Source of the DNA: Bacteroidota bacterium
Lineage (GTDB): Bacteria > Bacteroidota > Bacteroidia > Bacteroidales > VadinHA17
Direction: 5' to 3'
DNA length: 8,871 nt
NCBI GenBank assembly: GCA_030613125.1
Contig: JAUWMO010000137.1
Span: 1 to 8,871, forward strand
Positions 1 through 6,872 of this stretch are shown one piece after another (position 1 is the first letter of the stretch; each line of letters begins with the position of its first letter). The notes beneath the pieces are model-generated. The model worked only from the letters and a program-made list of their open reading frames with translations, was not told the DNA's origin and made no database searches. Both the position numbers and the translations under genes were made by a program.

Positions 1-1730
1 ACTCTTTCAGACATATCAATTTTAAAAACATTATCCATCGCTGGAAGGGTCTTTGAAAGTGATAACATGGTAAAGTTATAATATCCATATCCCTCACCAT
101 AAGCGCCATCGCTTCCAATGGATTTTTGGATCATATCATATGCTTTAAGAATTACTCCGGTAAAATGTGGCTCAACCTGTGCATTCTCGTCATCACCATA
201 CATTACAGCCTGGCACATCATTGATCCGCCTGTAATGTGAATAACCCAGTTCGAGGTATTATTGGTTACCAGATCATCTTCTACATATCCTTTATGACAC
301 GCCTCAACTATTTGTTCCATCAAAGCATTCCTTACCTGTTCCCTTTCCTTATCGTCCATAAGGTCGTATAAAAGATCATAACCCATAGCTAAACCCATCC
401 CCATTTCGCCGATAGGGTAATATATATGACGACCACGTTCCTTCCACCAGGGGTGAAGCCAGAAAGGAAAGTCACTGATCTTTACCAGGAGGTTCTTCCC
501 ATATTCTCCGGCTTGTTTGTCTCCCAGTAAATTATATGCAAGGGCATTGTAATAAACACCGTCACGCCAATTCCCGATCCGTGCAAACCAGGGCACAATG
601 TTTTGCAGTCCATAAACGCAATCGATATCAGCTCCGGGAAATTGATCAATATCATAAACAATACTATCTACCGGATTTTCCTTGCGAAGTGCTTTTGCTT
701 CAGAGATTATTTCATCCTTAACATTTTTAAATCTCGCACTTTTTAGTCTTGACTCTACCCGTTTTTGCCCCTCTTCATCAAACCATAACCTTGGATGATT
801 TCCTCCGATATTACCTGGTTTAATAAATATTGTAAATTGAGTATCAGATAGTTTTTCACTGTCTCTATATGCTTCCAGTGTTGCCAGGTATAATCCTTCA
901 GGAAAAGTAAGTTCAAACTCAGTATCCCATTCGTTATCATTTCTATTGAGATCCTTGCTTAAAATTGTATTTTCCCTCTCGGTGAAGGAAGTAATTTTTA
1001 AAGACACATTATCCGCATCAACAGGCCATGTTCCTTTTAAGGAAAAAGTTTCACCACTTTTATAATGTTTTTTCGGGATATAAGGCTTCCACTCAGACAA
1101 ATTTGCCATCTCAGGTTCACTAAAATTAAAAGGAACTTTTCTTACACCTTTCAATTCCACATCATCGATACCCAGGTAAATTGCCATTGACGGATCAGCT
1201 TTGGGAAACTTTGCCAACACTGCAAGTGCATTTACCTTAATTTTCCCTGTTGTTAGTTCCGGGTTCTGTTTAATAAAATCATTATAGGTAGCTTCTATCC
1301 ATACCCACCTGTTTGTTTCAGGATTGGAAATGGTATAGTCAACCTTGCCATCAGGTCCGGCTGCAAGGCGGATCTTGAAAAATTCCGGATCAAGCTGGGT
1401 TTTAAGGTAATACCTGAGCTTAATATTGGAACCTGATACCAGGTACATATCAAGTTTCTTCTGGGCGCCGGCATAATTATCAACATTGGTGTAGGGTGTT
1501 ACCTTTTGAACAATTGATAAATTTGAATCACCGGGCACTATCCGACTAACTCTCATATTAGGATCAAAGGCTGTATCCTGCCACAGTGGATATGAAGCCC
1601 AGGCGCTTAATTCATTGGTCTCAAAATTTTCACTGTACCCGAAAGGTTCAAGTGTTATGTCTGTAGTTGAAATATCACTACAGGCAAAAAAAATTAACAT
1701 AACTGAAGAAATTGTAACAATTTTTTTCAT
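1..1730 (-). CDS. Heparinase II/III-like (DUF4962-type) lipoprotein, probable polysaccharide lyase, 3' end outside window
   Basis: The frame is open from the ATG at 1730 to the window edge, giving 576 complete codons without a stop. The start follows a good AGGAG site. The N-terminus is a lipoprotein signal: MKK, a hydrophobic run and 'FFAC' with the lipid-accepting Cys at residue 17, so it should sit on a membrane surface. Residues about 30-195 look like a jelly-roll carbohydrate-binding module ending in 'YLGIDDVEL'. Residues about 200-306 look like an Ig-like linker domain. 'HPRLWF' at 312-317 is the usual opening of the helical toroid in heparinase II/III-like proteins. 'NNTSNW' (490-495), a following His498 and 'DGAYGEGYGYY' (541-551) match conserved stretches of that fold. 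The catalytic C-terminal beta-sandwich lies beyond position 1, so substrate and activity cannot be judged. The family cleaves uronic-acid-containing polysaccharides; the substrate here is inferred only from the neighbours. It is separated from the upstream genes by a repeat-rich gap and may have its own promoter. Confidence 0.8.
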   Translation of the reverse strand, partial: MKKIVTISSVMLIFFACSDISTTDITLEPFGYSENFETNELSAWASYPLWQDTAFDPNMRVSRIVPGDSNLSIVQKVTPYTNVDNYAGAQKKLDMYLVSGSNIKLRYYLKTQLDPEFFKIRLAAGPDGKVDYTISNPETNRWVWIEATYNDFIKQNPELTTGKIKVNALAVLAKFPKADPSMAIYLGIDDVELKGVRKVPFNFSEPEMANLSEWKPYIPKKHYKSGETFSLKGTWPVDADNVSLKITSFTERENTILSKDLNRNDNEWDTEFELTFPEGLYLATLEAYRDSEKLSDTQFTIFIKPGNIGGNHPRLWFDEEGQKRVESRLKSARFKNVKDEIISEAKALRKENPVDSIVYDIDQFPGADIDCVYGLQNIVPWFARIGNWRDGVYYNALAYNLLGDKQAGEYGKNLLVKISDFPFWLHPWWKERGRHIYYPIGEMGMGLAMGYDLLYDLMDDKEREQVRNALMEQIVEACHKGYVEDDLVTNNTSNWVIHITGGSMMCQAVMYGDDENAQVEPHFTGVILKAYDMIQKSIGSDGAYGEGYGYYNFTMLSLSKTLPAMDNVFKIDMSER

Positions 1731-1772
1731 TTTATCTCCTTTTTAAAAACTTTTAATATTACATATAAAATT

Positions 1773-1904
1773 GGAATAATGTTAGTGAGACTTGCTTTTT
1801 GCGAGTCTGTGAAGCAAAAAGCATCAGTCGAACTAATCCCGATCACACTGCGCATCGGGGGAATAATAGATCCCGATAGCTATCGGGAGGAATAATGGAA
1901 TAAT
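1773..1904. repeat. Cluster of three hairpins with GGAATAAT octamers
   Basis: Three inverted repeats follow one another. The first has a perfect 10-bp stem (1793-1802 with 1814-1823, TGCTTTTTGC) extended by GACT/AGTC (1789-1792 with 1826-1829) across a 2-base bulge. The second pairs CCCGAT (1838-1843) with ATCGGG (1854-1859). The third is the perfect 18-bp palindrome TCCCGATAGCTATCGGGA at 1871-1888. The octamer GGAATAAT occurs at 1773-1780, 1860-1867, 1889-1896 and 1897-1904, that is, at the left edge, between the second and third hairpins, and twice at the right edge. No long U-tract follows any hairpin on the minus strand, so a plain intrinsic terminator is not supported. A compound of dispersed palindromic elements inserted between two transcription units is the better reading, though RNA processing or partial termination downstream of the symporter genes is possible. 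Confidence 0.6.
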
Positions 1905-1913
1905 TTTCATTCT

Positions 1914-1977
1914 TTATGTTGCATAATAATTTGCCGTATCTATATCCGGAACGTCCTTTCCCCGGTATAAAACCACA
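1914..1977 (-). pseudogene. Remnant of the 3' end of a URO-D-like gene
   Basis: Positions 1923-1977 match 3733-3787, the C-terminal coding part of the URO-D-like gene, at 50 of 55 bases in the same orientation. Read in the corresponding minus-strand frame, it encodes VLYRGKDVPDIDTANYY, against VLYQVKDVTDIDTANYY in the intact gene, then Ala-Thr and a TAA stop at 1916-1914. Three of the four codon differences within that stretch change the amino acid, consistent with decay or with a diverged paralogue. No homology is apparent upstream of 1977, so the rest of the copy has been lost; the junction lies within 1978-2026, between the remnant and the stop of the small membrane protein gene. No start codon or ribosome site serves this piece, so it is not expected to be translated. 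Confidence 0.75.
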
Positions 1978-2026
1978 CAGATATTAATAATTCTAATCAG
2001 TACATTTTAGTCAGGTAGGTAATATT

Positions 2027-2173
2027 TCATTCTGATTGTTTAGCTGACTCTGTAAGGTCTTTGAACATTTCAATAATATTCTTTATACCACCGAAAAAAA
2101 CAACAATAACCAATATTGAATAAGCAAAAAATGTAAAGATTAAAACAAACTTCCATAATATTACCCAATTCAT
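2027..2173 (-). CDS. Small single-span membrane protein, probable symporter accessory subunit (48 aa)
   Basis: This 48-residue frame begins at the ATG at 2173, which overlaps the symporter's TGA stop as ATGA. A strong GGAGG lies just upstream, inside the end of the symporter gene, so the two are very probably translationally coupled. The protein is one long hydrophobic segment (about residues 3-29, ending 'VVFFGG') followed by a charged amphipathic tail (about 30-48) ending KQSE. Small membrane partners encoded directly after secondary transporters are known, for example MetS with the NSS transporter MetP, and YhdT with the pantothenate symporter PanF. By analogy it is likely needed for assembly or activity of the upstream symporter. 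That role is inferred from position and topology, as there is no catalytic motif to read. It is too short for many gene finders. Confidence 0.75.
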   Translation of the reverse strand: MNWVILWKFVLIFTFFAYSILVIVVFFGGIKNIIEMFKDLTESAKQSE

Positions 2174-3684
2174 TTTGTTACCTCCGCTATTTTTTTATCT
2201 GGAAACATAAGAGAACCGATTATCATTCCCGAAAAAACAATAATATAGGTCATTACACTAATAAAAACATCAGTAAAATACCAGGACACATTATCACCCC
2301 TTGTCCATGGTCCAAGCCCTAATATTGCCAGCAATCCTGCAAATAAAGCAATAACAGCCCCGGTTGAACTGGCTTTTTTCCAATACAATCCGGCTACTAT
2401 TACAGAGAATGCCCCGGACAAGTATATTGTTCCGGTTACGGCCATGTAATTCCAGAGCGATACCGGCGCTTCAAACCATAACCCCCAAATAAGTAAGAAT
2501 ATTCCGATACAAACAATGCAGACCCGGGTAATCACCAGACGCATTTTATCAGACAGTTCATTCTTCTTTATGGGCGCTATAATATCCTGTGTTATCACGG
2601 AACTCCAACTCAGCAAATAACTGTCATGAGTGGACATGAACGCGGCAAACATGCCTGCGGTTAGAAGTCCCAGAAAACCAGTCGGTATTATCTTGGCAAT
2701 AAATATTGGCATACCGAACTGTGTGTTAAGCGCATCGGTGCCCTGAAATGCCATAAAGAGTTCAGGAGTTTGCGACACAAAAATAAACGCCCCTATTCCC
2801 CAGAGCATGGGAATAACTCTCCTAGCCATAAATGAGATTGAACTCCAGGTATAAAGTTGTTTGGCGACTTTAGGAGTCTTTGCTGCTAATGCACGCAATG
2901 TGGCAGACTGCCATAAAGCGCCGGCGGCAAGGCTTGTTATAACCATAAAAGTTACATAAATAATCCCAAAGTCAGCCCCCTCTGATAAAGGATTAAACCA
3001 GGAGGTTTTATCAACAGCAGCGGGTATCTCAAACAGTTTTTCCCAACCAATTCTGTCAATTATAAAATAGGAGCCAATGAGCATTCCAACAGATAAAACA
3101 ATAAATTGCAAGAAATCATTTAATACAACTGATACCATACCACCTAACACCGTATATATCAGCACCATAATTAACATTGCTGACATAAAAAGTTTCAAAC
3201 CTGCCGGATTGATGTATCCTGTTACTCCCATCATAAATCGCGCACCTGCCTGTAGAAATAATCCCATATTTAGAATGCCTCCCAGAGCTAAAATAACTCC
3301 CCCGATAATGCGGGTTTTTCTTCCGAATCTTTTTTCATAGAATTCAGGAATCGTCATTACCCTCAATTGTCGCAATCGATACACAATAAATCCGGTCAAT
3401 CCAATAGCCAGAATGCAGACAGATTCAATAAGCGCCACATGAAATGCGGAAAAACCATTTCTGAAACCAAGCTCTGAATTATACATCACCGTAACAAGAC
3501 CCAATTCCGTTCCCGCCATCGTTGCAATGGCAAGAAACAGTCTTAACGTTCTGCCTGCGACTATAAAGTCACTTAATTGTTTGATATACTTCCTAACTGC
3601 AATTCCAATCGCCAGTGGAATACAAATATAAACAAACACAATAATCCAGTCAATTGTACTGAAATTAGTAGCAAAAACATCCAT
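2170..3684 (-). CDS. Sodium:solute symporter (SSS family), 504 aa
   Basis: An integral inner-membrane transporter with 13 or so hydrophobic segments along 504 residues, the normal length for the SSS family (LeuT fold). 'SDFIVAGRTL' at 38-47 is the family's conserved loop after the first helix. 'GMFAAFMSTHDSYLLSWSS' at 344-362 is the hallmark helix whose Ser/Thr residues line the sodium site in characterised members such as vSGLT. It is expected to import a small organic solute with Na+. The substrate cannot be read from the sequence; a sugar or sugar acid made by the neighbouring hydrolases is the natural guess. The ATG at 3684 follows an AAGGA site and lies 18 bases after the URO-D-like stop, indicating one operon. 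The stop overlaps the start of a 48-residue membrane protein. The gene sits between two direct copies of the URO-D-like 3' tail (3733-3787 and 1923-1977). Confidence 0.92.
   Translation of the reverse strand: MDVFATNFSTIDWIIVFVYICIPLAIGIAVRKYIKQLSDFIVAGRTLRLFLAIATMAGTELGLVTVMYNSELGFRNGFSAFHVALIESVCILAIGLTGFIVYRLRQLRVMTIPEFYEKRFGRKTRIIGGVILALGGILNMGLFLQAGARFMMGVTGYINPAGLKLFMSAMLIMVLIYTVLGGMVSVVLNDFLQFIVLSVGMLIGSYFIIDRIGWEKLFEIPAAVDKTSWFNPLSEGADFGIIYVTFMVITSLAAGALWQSATLRALAAKTPKVAKQLYTWSSISFMARRVIPMLWGIGAFIFVSQTPELFMAFQGTDALNTQFGMPIFIAKIIPTGFLGLLTAGMFAAFMSTHDSYLLSWSSVITQDIIAPIKKNELSDKMRLVITRVCIVCIGIFLLIWGLWFEAPVSLWNYMAVTGTIYLSGAFSVIVAGLYWKKASSTGAVIALFAGLLAILGLGPWTRGDNVSWYFTDVFISVMTYIIVFSGMIIGSLMFPDKKIAEVTK
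2177..2186 (-). promoter_or_regulatory. Ribosome binding site for the small membrane protein
   Basis: CGGAGGTAAC sits within the last codons of the symporter gene, a few bases before the ATG at 2173. It supports the 48-residue frame as a real gene and its coupling to symporter translation. Confidence 0.6.
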
Positions 3685-3702
3685 AGTCCAGTCCTTACTT
3701 AC

Positions 3703-4794
3703 TTATATACGATAGGCGCGTACTTTATCCATATAATAATTTGCCGTATCTATATCCGTAACATCCTTTACCTGGTATAAAACCCCACCTGACAGACGAT
3801 GATTTTCCAGCGCCTCACGAAAATCATTAAAATTAACTTCAACAATAAGCGGTATATCCTTTATGATATCTTTTACATCCTTTAAAATATTAATAATAGG
3901 TAAATCGTCTTTTTCATCATGCAGATGAATTACTTTTAATCCCTTTATAGTGGAAACAGAATTTAACAGATGATGACCATTGCCGTGTAGATGCACGACA
4001 CCCCCATCATATTTTTCAAAGATTCTCTCAATTGGTTCTCGTCCCCAATTTTCGAAATAATCAACTGATGTCATGTGAAATGGATCCACGCTTTCATCGA
4101 CAATACGGCCGGGAATCCACTGTGCCCTTTTACTGCAGGTTCCTCCATTTATACGAGGCACAATATCAAAAAATGTATCCTGAACTTTCACATTCAGATC
4201 GAAAGCCAGATCAATTGCCCTATGAATCAGTTCCGGTTGTTCAACTAAATAAAGATAGGTATCGGTCCCTCCAAAAAGCTCGAAAACAAAATTAAGACTA
4301 TCAATTAAGATAAAATGGCTGATACAAAATTTCTGGGTTGATTCTTTAACAAAAATATCCAATTGACGTGTATAATGATGAAACCACTTGTTGTCCGGAT
4401 CAAATTTTAATTGTTCAAATTCTGATAAGTTTTTCAAAATTGGAGGGACCATAGATGAAATCCAGCCTGAGTCAGGATCGCATAAAAACCGAACCTCACC
4501 ACCTATCAATCCCCCATAAAGTCCCTGGTCCATTTCAGTTAAATAAGCGCTGGGAACTGAATCATCATATACTTTCATACGCTCATGCAAATAAGAGTCC
4601 CAAAAAGCAATCCGCTCAAACGGATCAGGGTAATCACAATATCCCGGTTTATGCTCTTTTGCAAATCTTTCCATTGTCAGAGTTGGAACATCCATAAATG
4701 CAAAGATTTGATCCTGAGCTTCACGATCATATAATTGCCGTAATCTGCCCAGAACATATTCCACATTAGGACAGTAATTTAATTCAAAACTCAT
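3703..4794 (-). CDS. Uroporphyrinogen decarboxylase-fold (URO-D-like) protein, 363 aa
   Basis: The protein has the length and layout of the URO-D superfamily, which includes HemE and the MtaA/CmuA/MtbA cobalamin methyltransferases. 'VDYFENWGREPIERIFEKY' (244-262) followed by 'GGVVHLHGNGHHLL' (264-277) matches the helix and strand ending in the family's His-x-Cys-Gly-Asn loop, but here it reads His268-Leu-His270-Gly-Asn. The HemE N-terminal RQAGRY motif is absent, so this is not a haem-pathway decarboxylase. His-rich stretches at 268-275 and 290-292 could bind a metal. Translation is taken from the ATG at 4794, preceded by GAAAGG. An in-frame ATG at 4899 would add 35 residues encoded by the intergenic palindrome and is rejected. 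It shares an operon with the symporter (18-base gap), so it may act on the imported solute. The reaction is unknown; methyl transfer or decarboxylation of a sugar-derived compound is possible. Confidence 0.75.
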   Translation of the reverse strand: MSFELNYCPNVEYVLGRLRQLYDREAQDQIFAFMDVPTLTMERFAKEHKPGYCDYPDPFERIAFWDSYLHERMKVYDDSVPSAYLTEMDQGLYGGLIGGEVRFLCDPDSGWISSMVPPILKNLSEFEQLKFDPDNKWFHHYTRQLDIFVKESTQKFCISHFILIDSLNFVFELFGGTDTYLYLVEQPELIHRAIDLAFDLNVKVQDTFFDIVPRINGGTCSKRAQWIPGRIVDESVDPFHMTSVDYFENWGREPIERIFEKYDGGVVHLHGNGHHLLNSVSTIKGLKVIHLHDEKDDLPIINILKDVKDIIKDIPLIVEVNFNDFREALENHRLSGGVLYQVKDVTDIDTANYYMDKVRAYRI

Positions 4795-4813
4795 CTGATA
4801 CCTTTCTTTGTTT

Positions 4814-4870
4814 TTATGCCGCTTCGATAAGCCTGTCAAGCTCTTCCCAAGCTTCTTTATAAAAATGGTG
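4814..4870 (-). pseudogene. Possible gene-tail remnant in the fucosidase/URO-D-like gap
   Basis: In one minus-strand frame the gap encodes HHFYKEAWEELDRLIEAA and then TAA at 4816-4814. The stretch reads like the amphipathic C-terminal helix of a soluble protein. It has no start of its own, because a TAG at 4894-4892 closes the frame and the truncated palindrome fills the space between. It ends 19 bases before the URO-D-like start. It may be the scar of a deleted gene, similar to the URO-D tail at 1914-1977, but I cannot name a parent family and 18 codons can arise by chance. Confidence 0.25.
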
Positions 4871-4872
4871 TT

Positions 4873-4893
4873 TCCCGATACTCGGGACAGGCT
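4873..4893. repeat. Truncated palindromic repeat of the TCCCGA...TCGGGA type
   Basis: TCCCGA (4873-4878) and TCGGGA (4882-4887) form a hairpin with a 3-base loop. The outer flank GACAGGCT (4886-4893) is present on one side only, as if a longer symmetric repeat had been truncated. The same core appears as the perfect palindrome at 1871-1888, so this is probably a dispersed genomic element. GACAGGCT also pairs with AGCCTGTC at 4830-4837, giving an alternative 8-bp stem that excludes the inner hairpin. Confidence 0.5.
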
Positions 4894-4942
4894 ATACATT
4901 TTAATTTCTACCTAAAAAAAAGTTGAATCCCTCTCATATTGC

Positions 4943-6724
4943 TTATTCCGCAACAGGCACTAATTCCATTGATCTGAAATACATTAGGGGATTCTGTAAT
5001 TGAGTAGCCGGATGAATTTGAAAAATTGTACTTCCGGTTTCAGTAAAATTAAATCGGCCTATCTTCTCAGTTCGATATTCATACCATTCATCTGAAGGCT
5101 TTATAATACTTATGATTTGTTCTAAATCTGTCTTAACAATATATTTGGAATTCTCCCATTCCGGGCTGGTTGCATAAGTTATGAAAAGGTCATACATTCC
5201 GGTAGTATTAATATTAATCTGCCATTTAATAATATCTTCAGGTCCTTGCATTTTTGAAATATGGAATTCTCCTTTTCTGTTATAGCGCTTAACTGTATTT
5301 CCGGCAGTAGTTGCAGTTAAATAATCCAGGGAAACAGGTTTGTTTTTTTCCTGTTCAATTATCATAGGATCAATCTCAGGCTTACCTGAAATTTCCAATA
5401 CAATAACCGAATTAATTTCATCGACCGGATTTTCGGGAAGCGATATCAGAAGTCTGTTTTCTTCATCCCTTTGAACAGGTAGCGTTTCATTCTTATTTAC
5501 CAGCAGGTAAGTATTGTTTACCTGATTATTAAGCCCTGCTAATTCCAATTGGCAATTTTCAGGCCACATAAAAACATGCAGGTATATTTTATTATCTTTT
5601 AAGGTGCAGTAACCCCACGATAGCTCCTGGGAAAATGGAGAGGGAGAGGTTCCGTAGATGCTTTCACTGTTTTTTTGCATCCAGTTACCTACTTTAGTCA
5701 GGACATCCACCGAAGGTTGGGGAATAATTCCTTCACCCGTAGGACCAATATTTAGGAGGTAATTCCCTCCCTTGCTTACAATGATCAGCATATTCCGAAT
5801 GACCTCTTCAGCGGATTTCCAATTATGGTCAAATTTACTATACCCCCAGGTATCATTTAATGTTTGGGGTGATTCCCAATATTCTTCAATTCCCCCAATA
5901 GGCATACCATTGTCACTCATGTTCTGATAGTCGCCCAGCAACTCTTTACCATAATGCCCGACCCGTCCATTCACTATACTTTCAGGTTGAATCGAATGGA
6001 TAAGATCTACAAATTCTTTTCCCTGTTCTTGTGTGTACATTCCTCTATCAAACCAAACCAATCCGATAGGGCCATAATTACTGAGCAACTCCCGGATTTG
6101 AGGTTTGGCTTTTTCATCCAGATATTTGCGAAATAATTCGGGGTAATTCATTGAATCATCATTTGTCTGAGAAGAATCATAATCCCAAAAATTTCCATAA
6201 GCATAAGGATGATTCCAATCTTCTCGGTGGGAATAATAAAAACAGAATTTAATTCCCGCCTCATGACAAACCTTTGAAAGTTCATCAAAAATATCTCTAT
6301 TGAATTGAGTATAATCAATGATATTGTAATTGCTAACTTTAGAATGATACATAGCAAAACCATCATGGTGCTTGGCTGTAATGACCAGATATTTCATGCC
6401 GGCATGCTTGGTTAAGGCCACCCATTCTTCCGCATTAAATTTTGTTGGATTGAATGTGCTGGCAACCTTACGGTATTCTTCAACCGGAATTTGAAATTTC
6501 TGCATAATCCATTCTGCATTTTCTCCCTGAGGCAATTGTCTACCGTTCCATTCCCCTGCTAACTTTGAATATGGCCCCCAATGAATAAACATTCCAAACT
6601 TGGTCTCTTCAAACCAATCTAATCGGTCAGTTTGTACTGTTTGTGAAGATTTTTCTATCGATTTCTGATTGCATGAAAAAAATTGAAATAAAATCAGGAA
6701 AAGGGTAAAAAAGGCTATTTTCAT
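4943..6724 (-). CDS. GH29 alpha-L-fucosidase, lipoprotein, with extra C-terminal module (593 aa)
   Basis: Glycoside hydrolase family 29, a retaining enzyme that removes terminal alpha-L-fucose. From the ATG at 6724 the protein starts MKIAFFTLFLILFQFFSC, a lipoprotein signal with the lipidated Cys at 18. The in-frame ATG 48 bases upstream would bury this signal behind 16 polar residues and is rejected; neither start has a clear Shine-Dalgarno site. The catalytic barrel spans about 35-365. It shows 'KFGMFIHWGPYS' near 42-53 with His48, 'AKHHDGFAMYHS' (117-128) with the His pair that contacts fucose, 'LVWFDRG' with the presumed nucleophile Asp226, 'EYWES' with candidate acid/base Glu284, and 'GGNYLLNIGPTGEG' (319-332). 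A C-terminal beta-sandwich follows to about 450, then a second beta-rich module (about 455-590) resembling carbohydrate-binding or DUF5077-like domains. It lies 148 bases after the isomerase-like gene and is probably co-transcribed. Anchoring suggests action on the cell surface or in the periplasm. Family certain, linkage specificity not. Confidence 0.93.
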   Translation of the reverse strand: MKIAFFTLFLILFQFFSCNQKSIEKSSQTVQTDRLDWFEETKFGMFIHWGPYSKLAGEWNGRQLPQGENAEWIMQKFQIPVEEYRKVASTFNPTKFNAEEWVALTKHAGMKYLVITAKHHDGFAMYHSKVSNYNIIDYTQFNRDIFDELSKVCHEAGIKFCFYYSHREDWNHPYAYGNFWDYDSSQTNDDSMNYPELFRKYLDEKAKPQIRELLSNYGPIGLVWFDRGMYTQEQGKEFVDLIHSIQPESIVNGRVGHYGKELLGDYQNMSDNGMPIGGIEEYWESPQTLNDTWGYSKFDHNWKSAEEVIRNMLIIVSKGGNYLLNIGPTGEGIIPQPSVDVLTKVGNWMQKNSESIYGTSPSPFSQELSWGYCTLKDNKIYLHVFMWPENCQLELAGLNNQVNNTYLLVNKNETLPVQRDEENRLLISLPENPVDEINSVIVLEISGKPEIDPMIIEQEKNKPVSLDYLTATTAGNTVKRYNRKGEFHISKMQGPEDIIKWQININTTGMYDLFITYATSPEWENSKYIVKTDLEQIISIIKPSDEWYEYRTEKIGRFNFTETGSTIFQIHPATQLQNPLMYFRSMELVPVAE

Positions 6725-6872
6725 ATTAATTAGTGTGGGGTAAAATTTAAATGTTTCTAGCGTTATTCTCATTGTTACTTATTTAGTCCGTCTATAAAGT
6801 AAGTAAAAATTGATTTAAGACAAGCACTATATATGTCACTCTACTAACTGTTCTGTATTATCAATATATTTA

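Noticed and set aside
755..940. Minus-strand 61-codon frame inside the lyase-like gene
   Set aside because: It lies out of frame within the uninterrupted 576-codon lyase-like reading frame.
1871..1888. Intrinsic terminator at the 18-bp palindrome
   Set aside because: The minus-strand sequence after the palindrome has no run of U, so it is reported only as a palindromic repeat.
3077..3340. Plus-strand open frame of 87 codons opposite the symporter
   Set aside because: It is antisense to a clear membrane-protein gene, shows no domain and has no ribosome site; it is a shadow frame. The plus-strand frames opposite the URO-D-like, fucosidase and isomerase-like genes were rejected likewise.
4795..4899. 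A 35-residue N-terminal extension of the URO-D-like protein from the ATG at 4899
   Set aside because: The extension is encoded by the intergenic palindrome and has no family resemblance, while the ATG at 4794 has a ribosome site and starts the conserved protein.
6725..6772. A 16-residue extension of the fucosidase from the ATG at 6772
   Set aside because: It would place polar residues before a complete lipoprotein signal peptide that starts naturally at 6724.
6725..6872. Promoter for the fucosidase in the 148-base gap
   Set aside because: I found no convincing TAnnTTTG element with a paired upstream TTTG, and the AT-rich sequence makes weaker matches meaningless.
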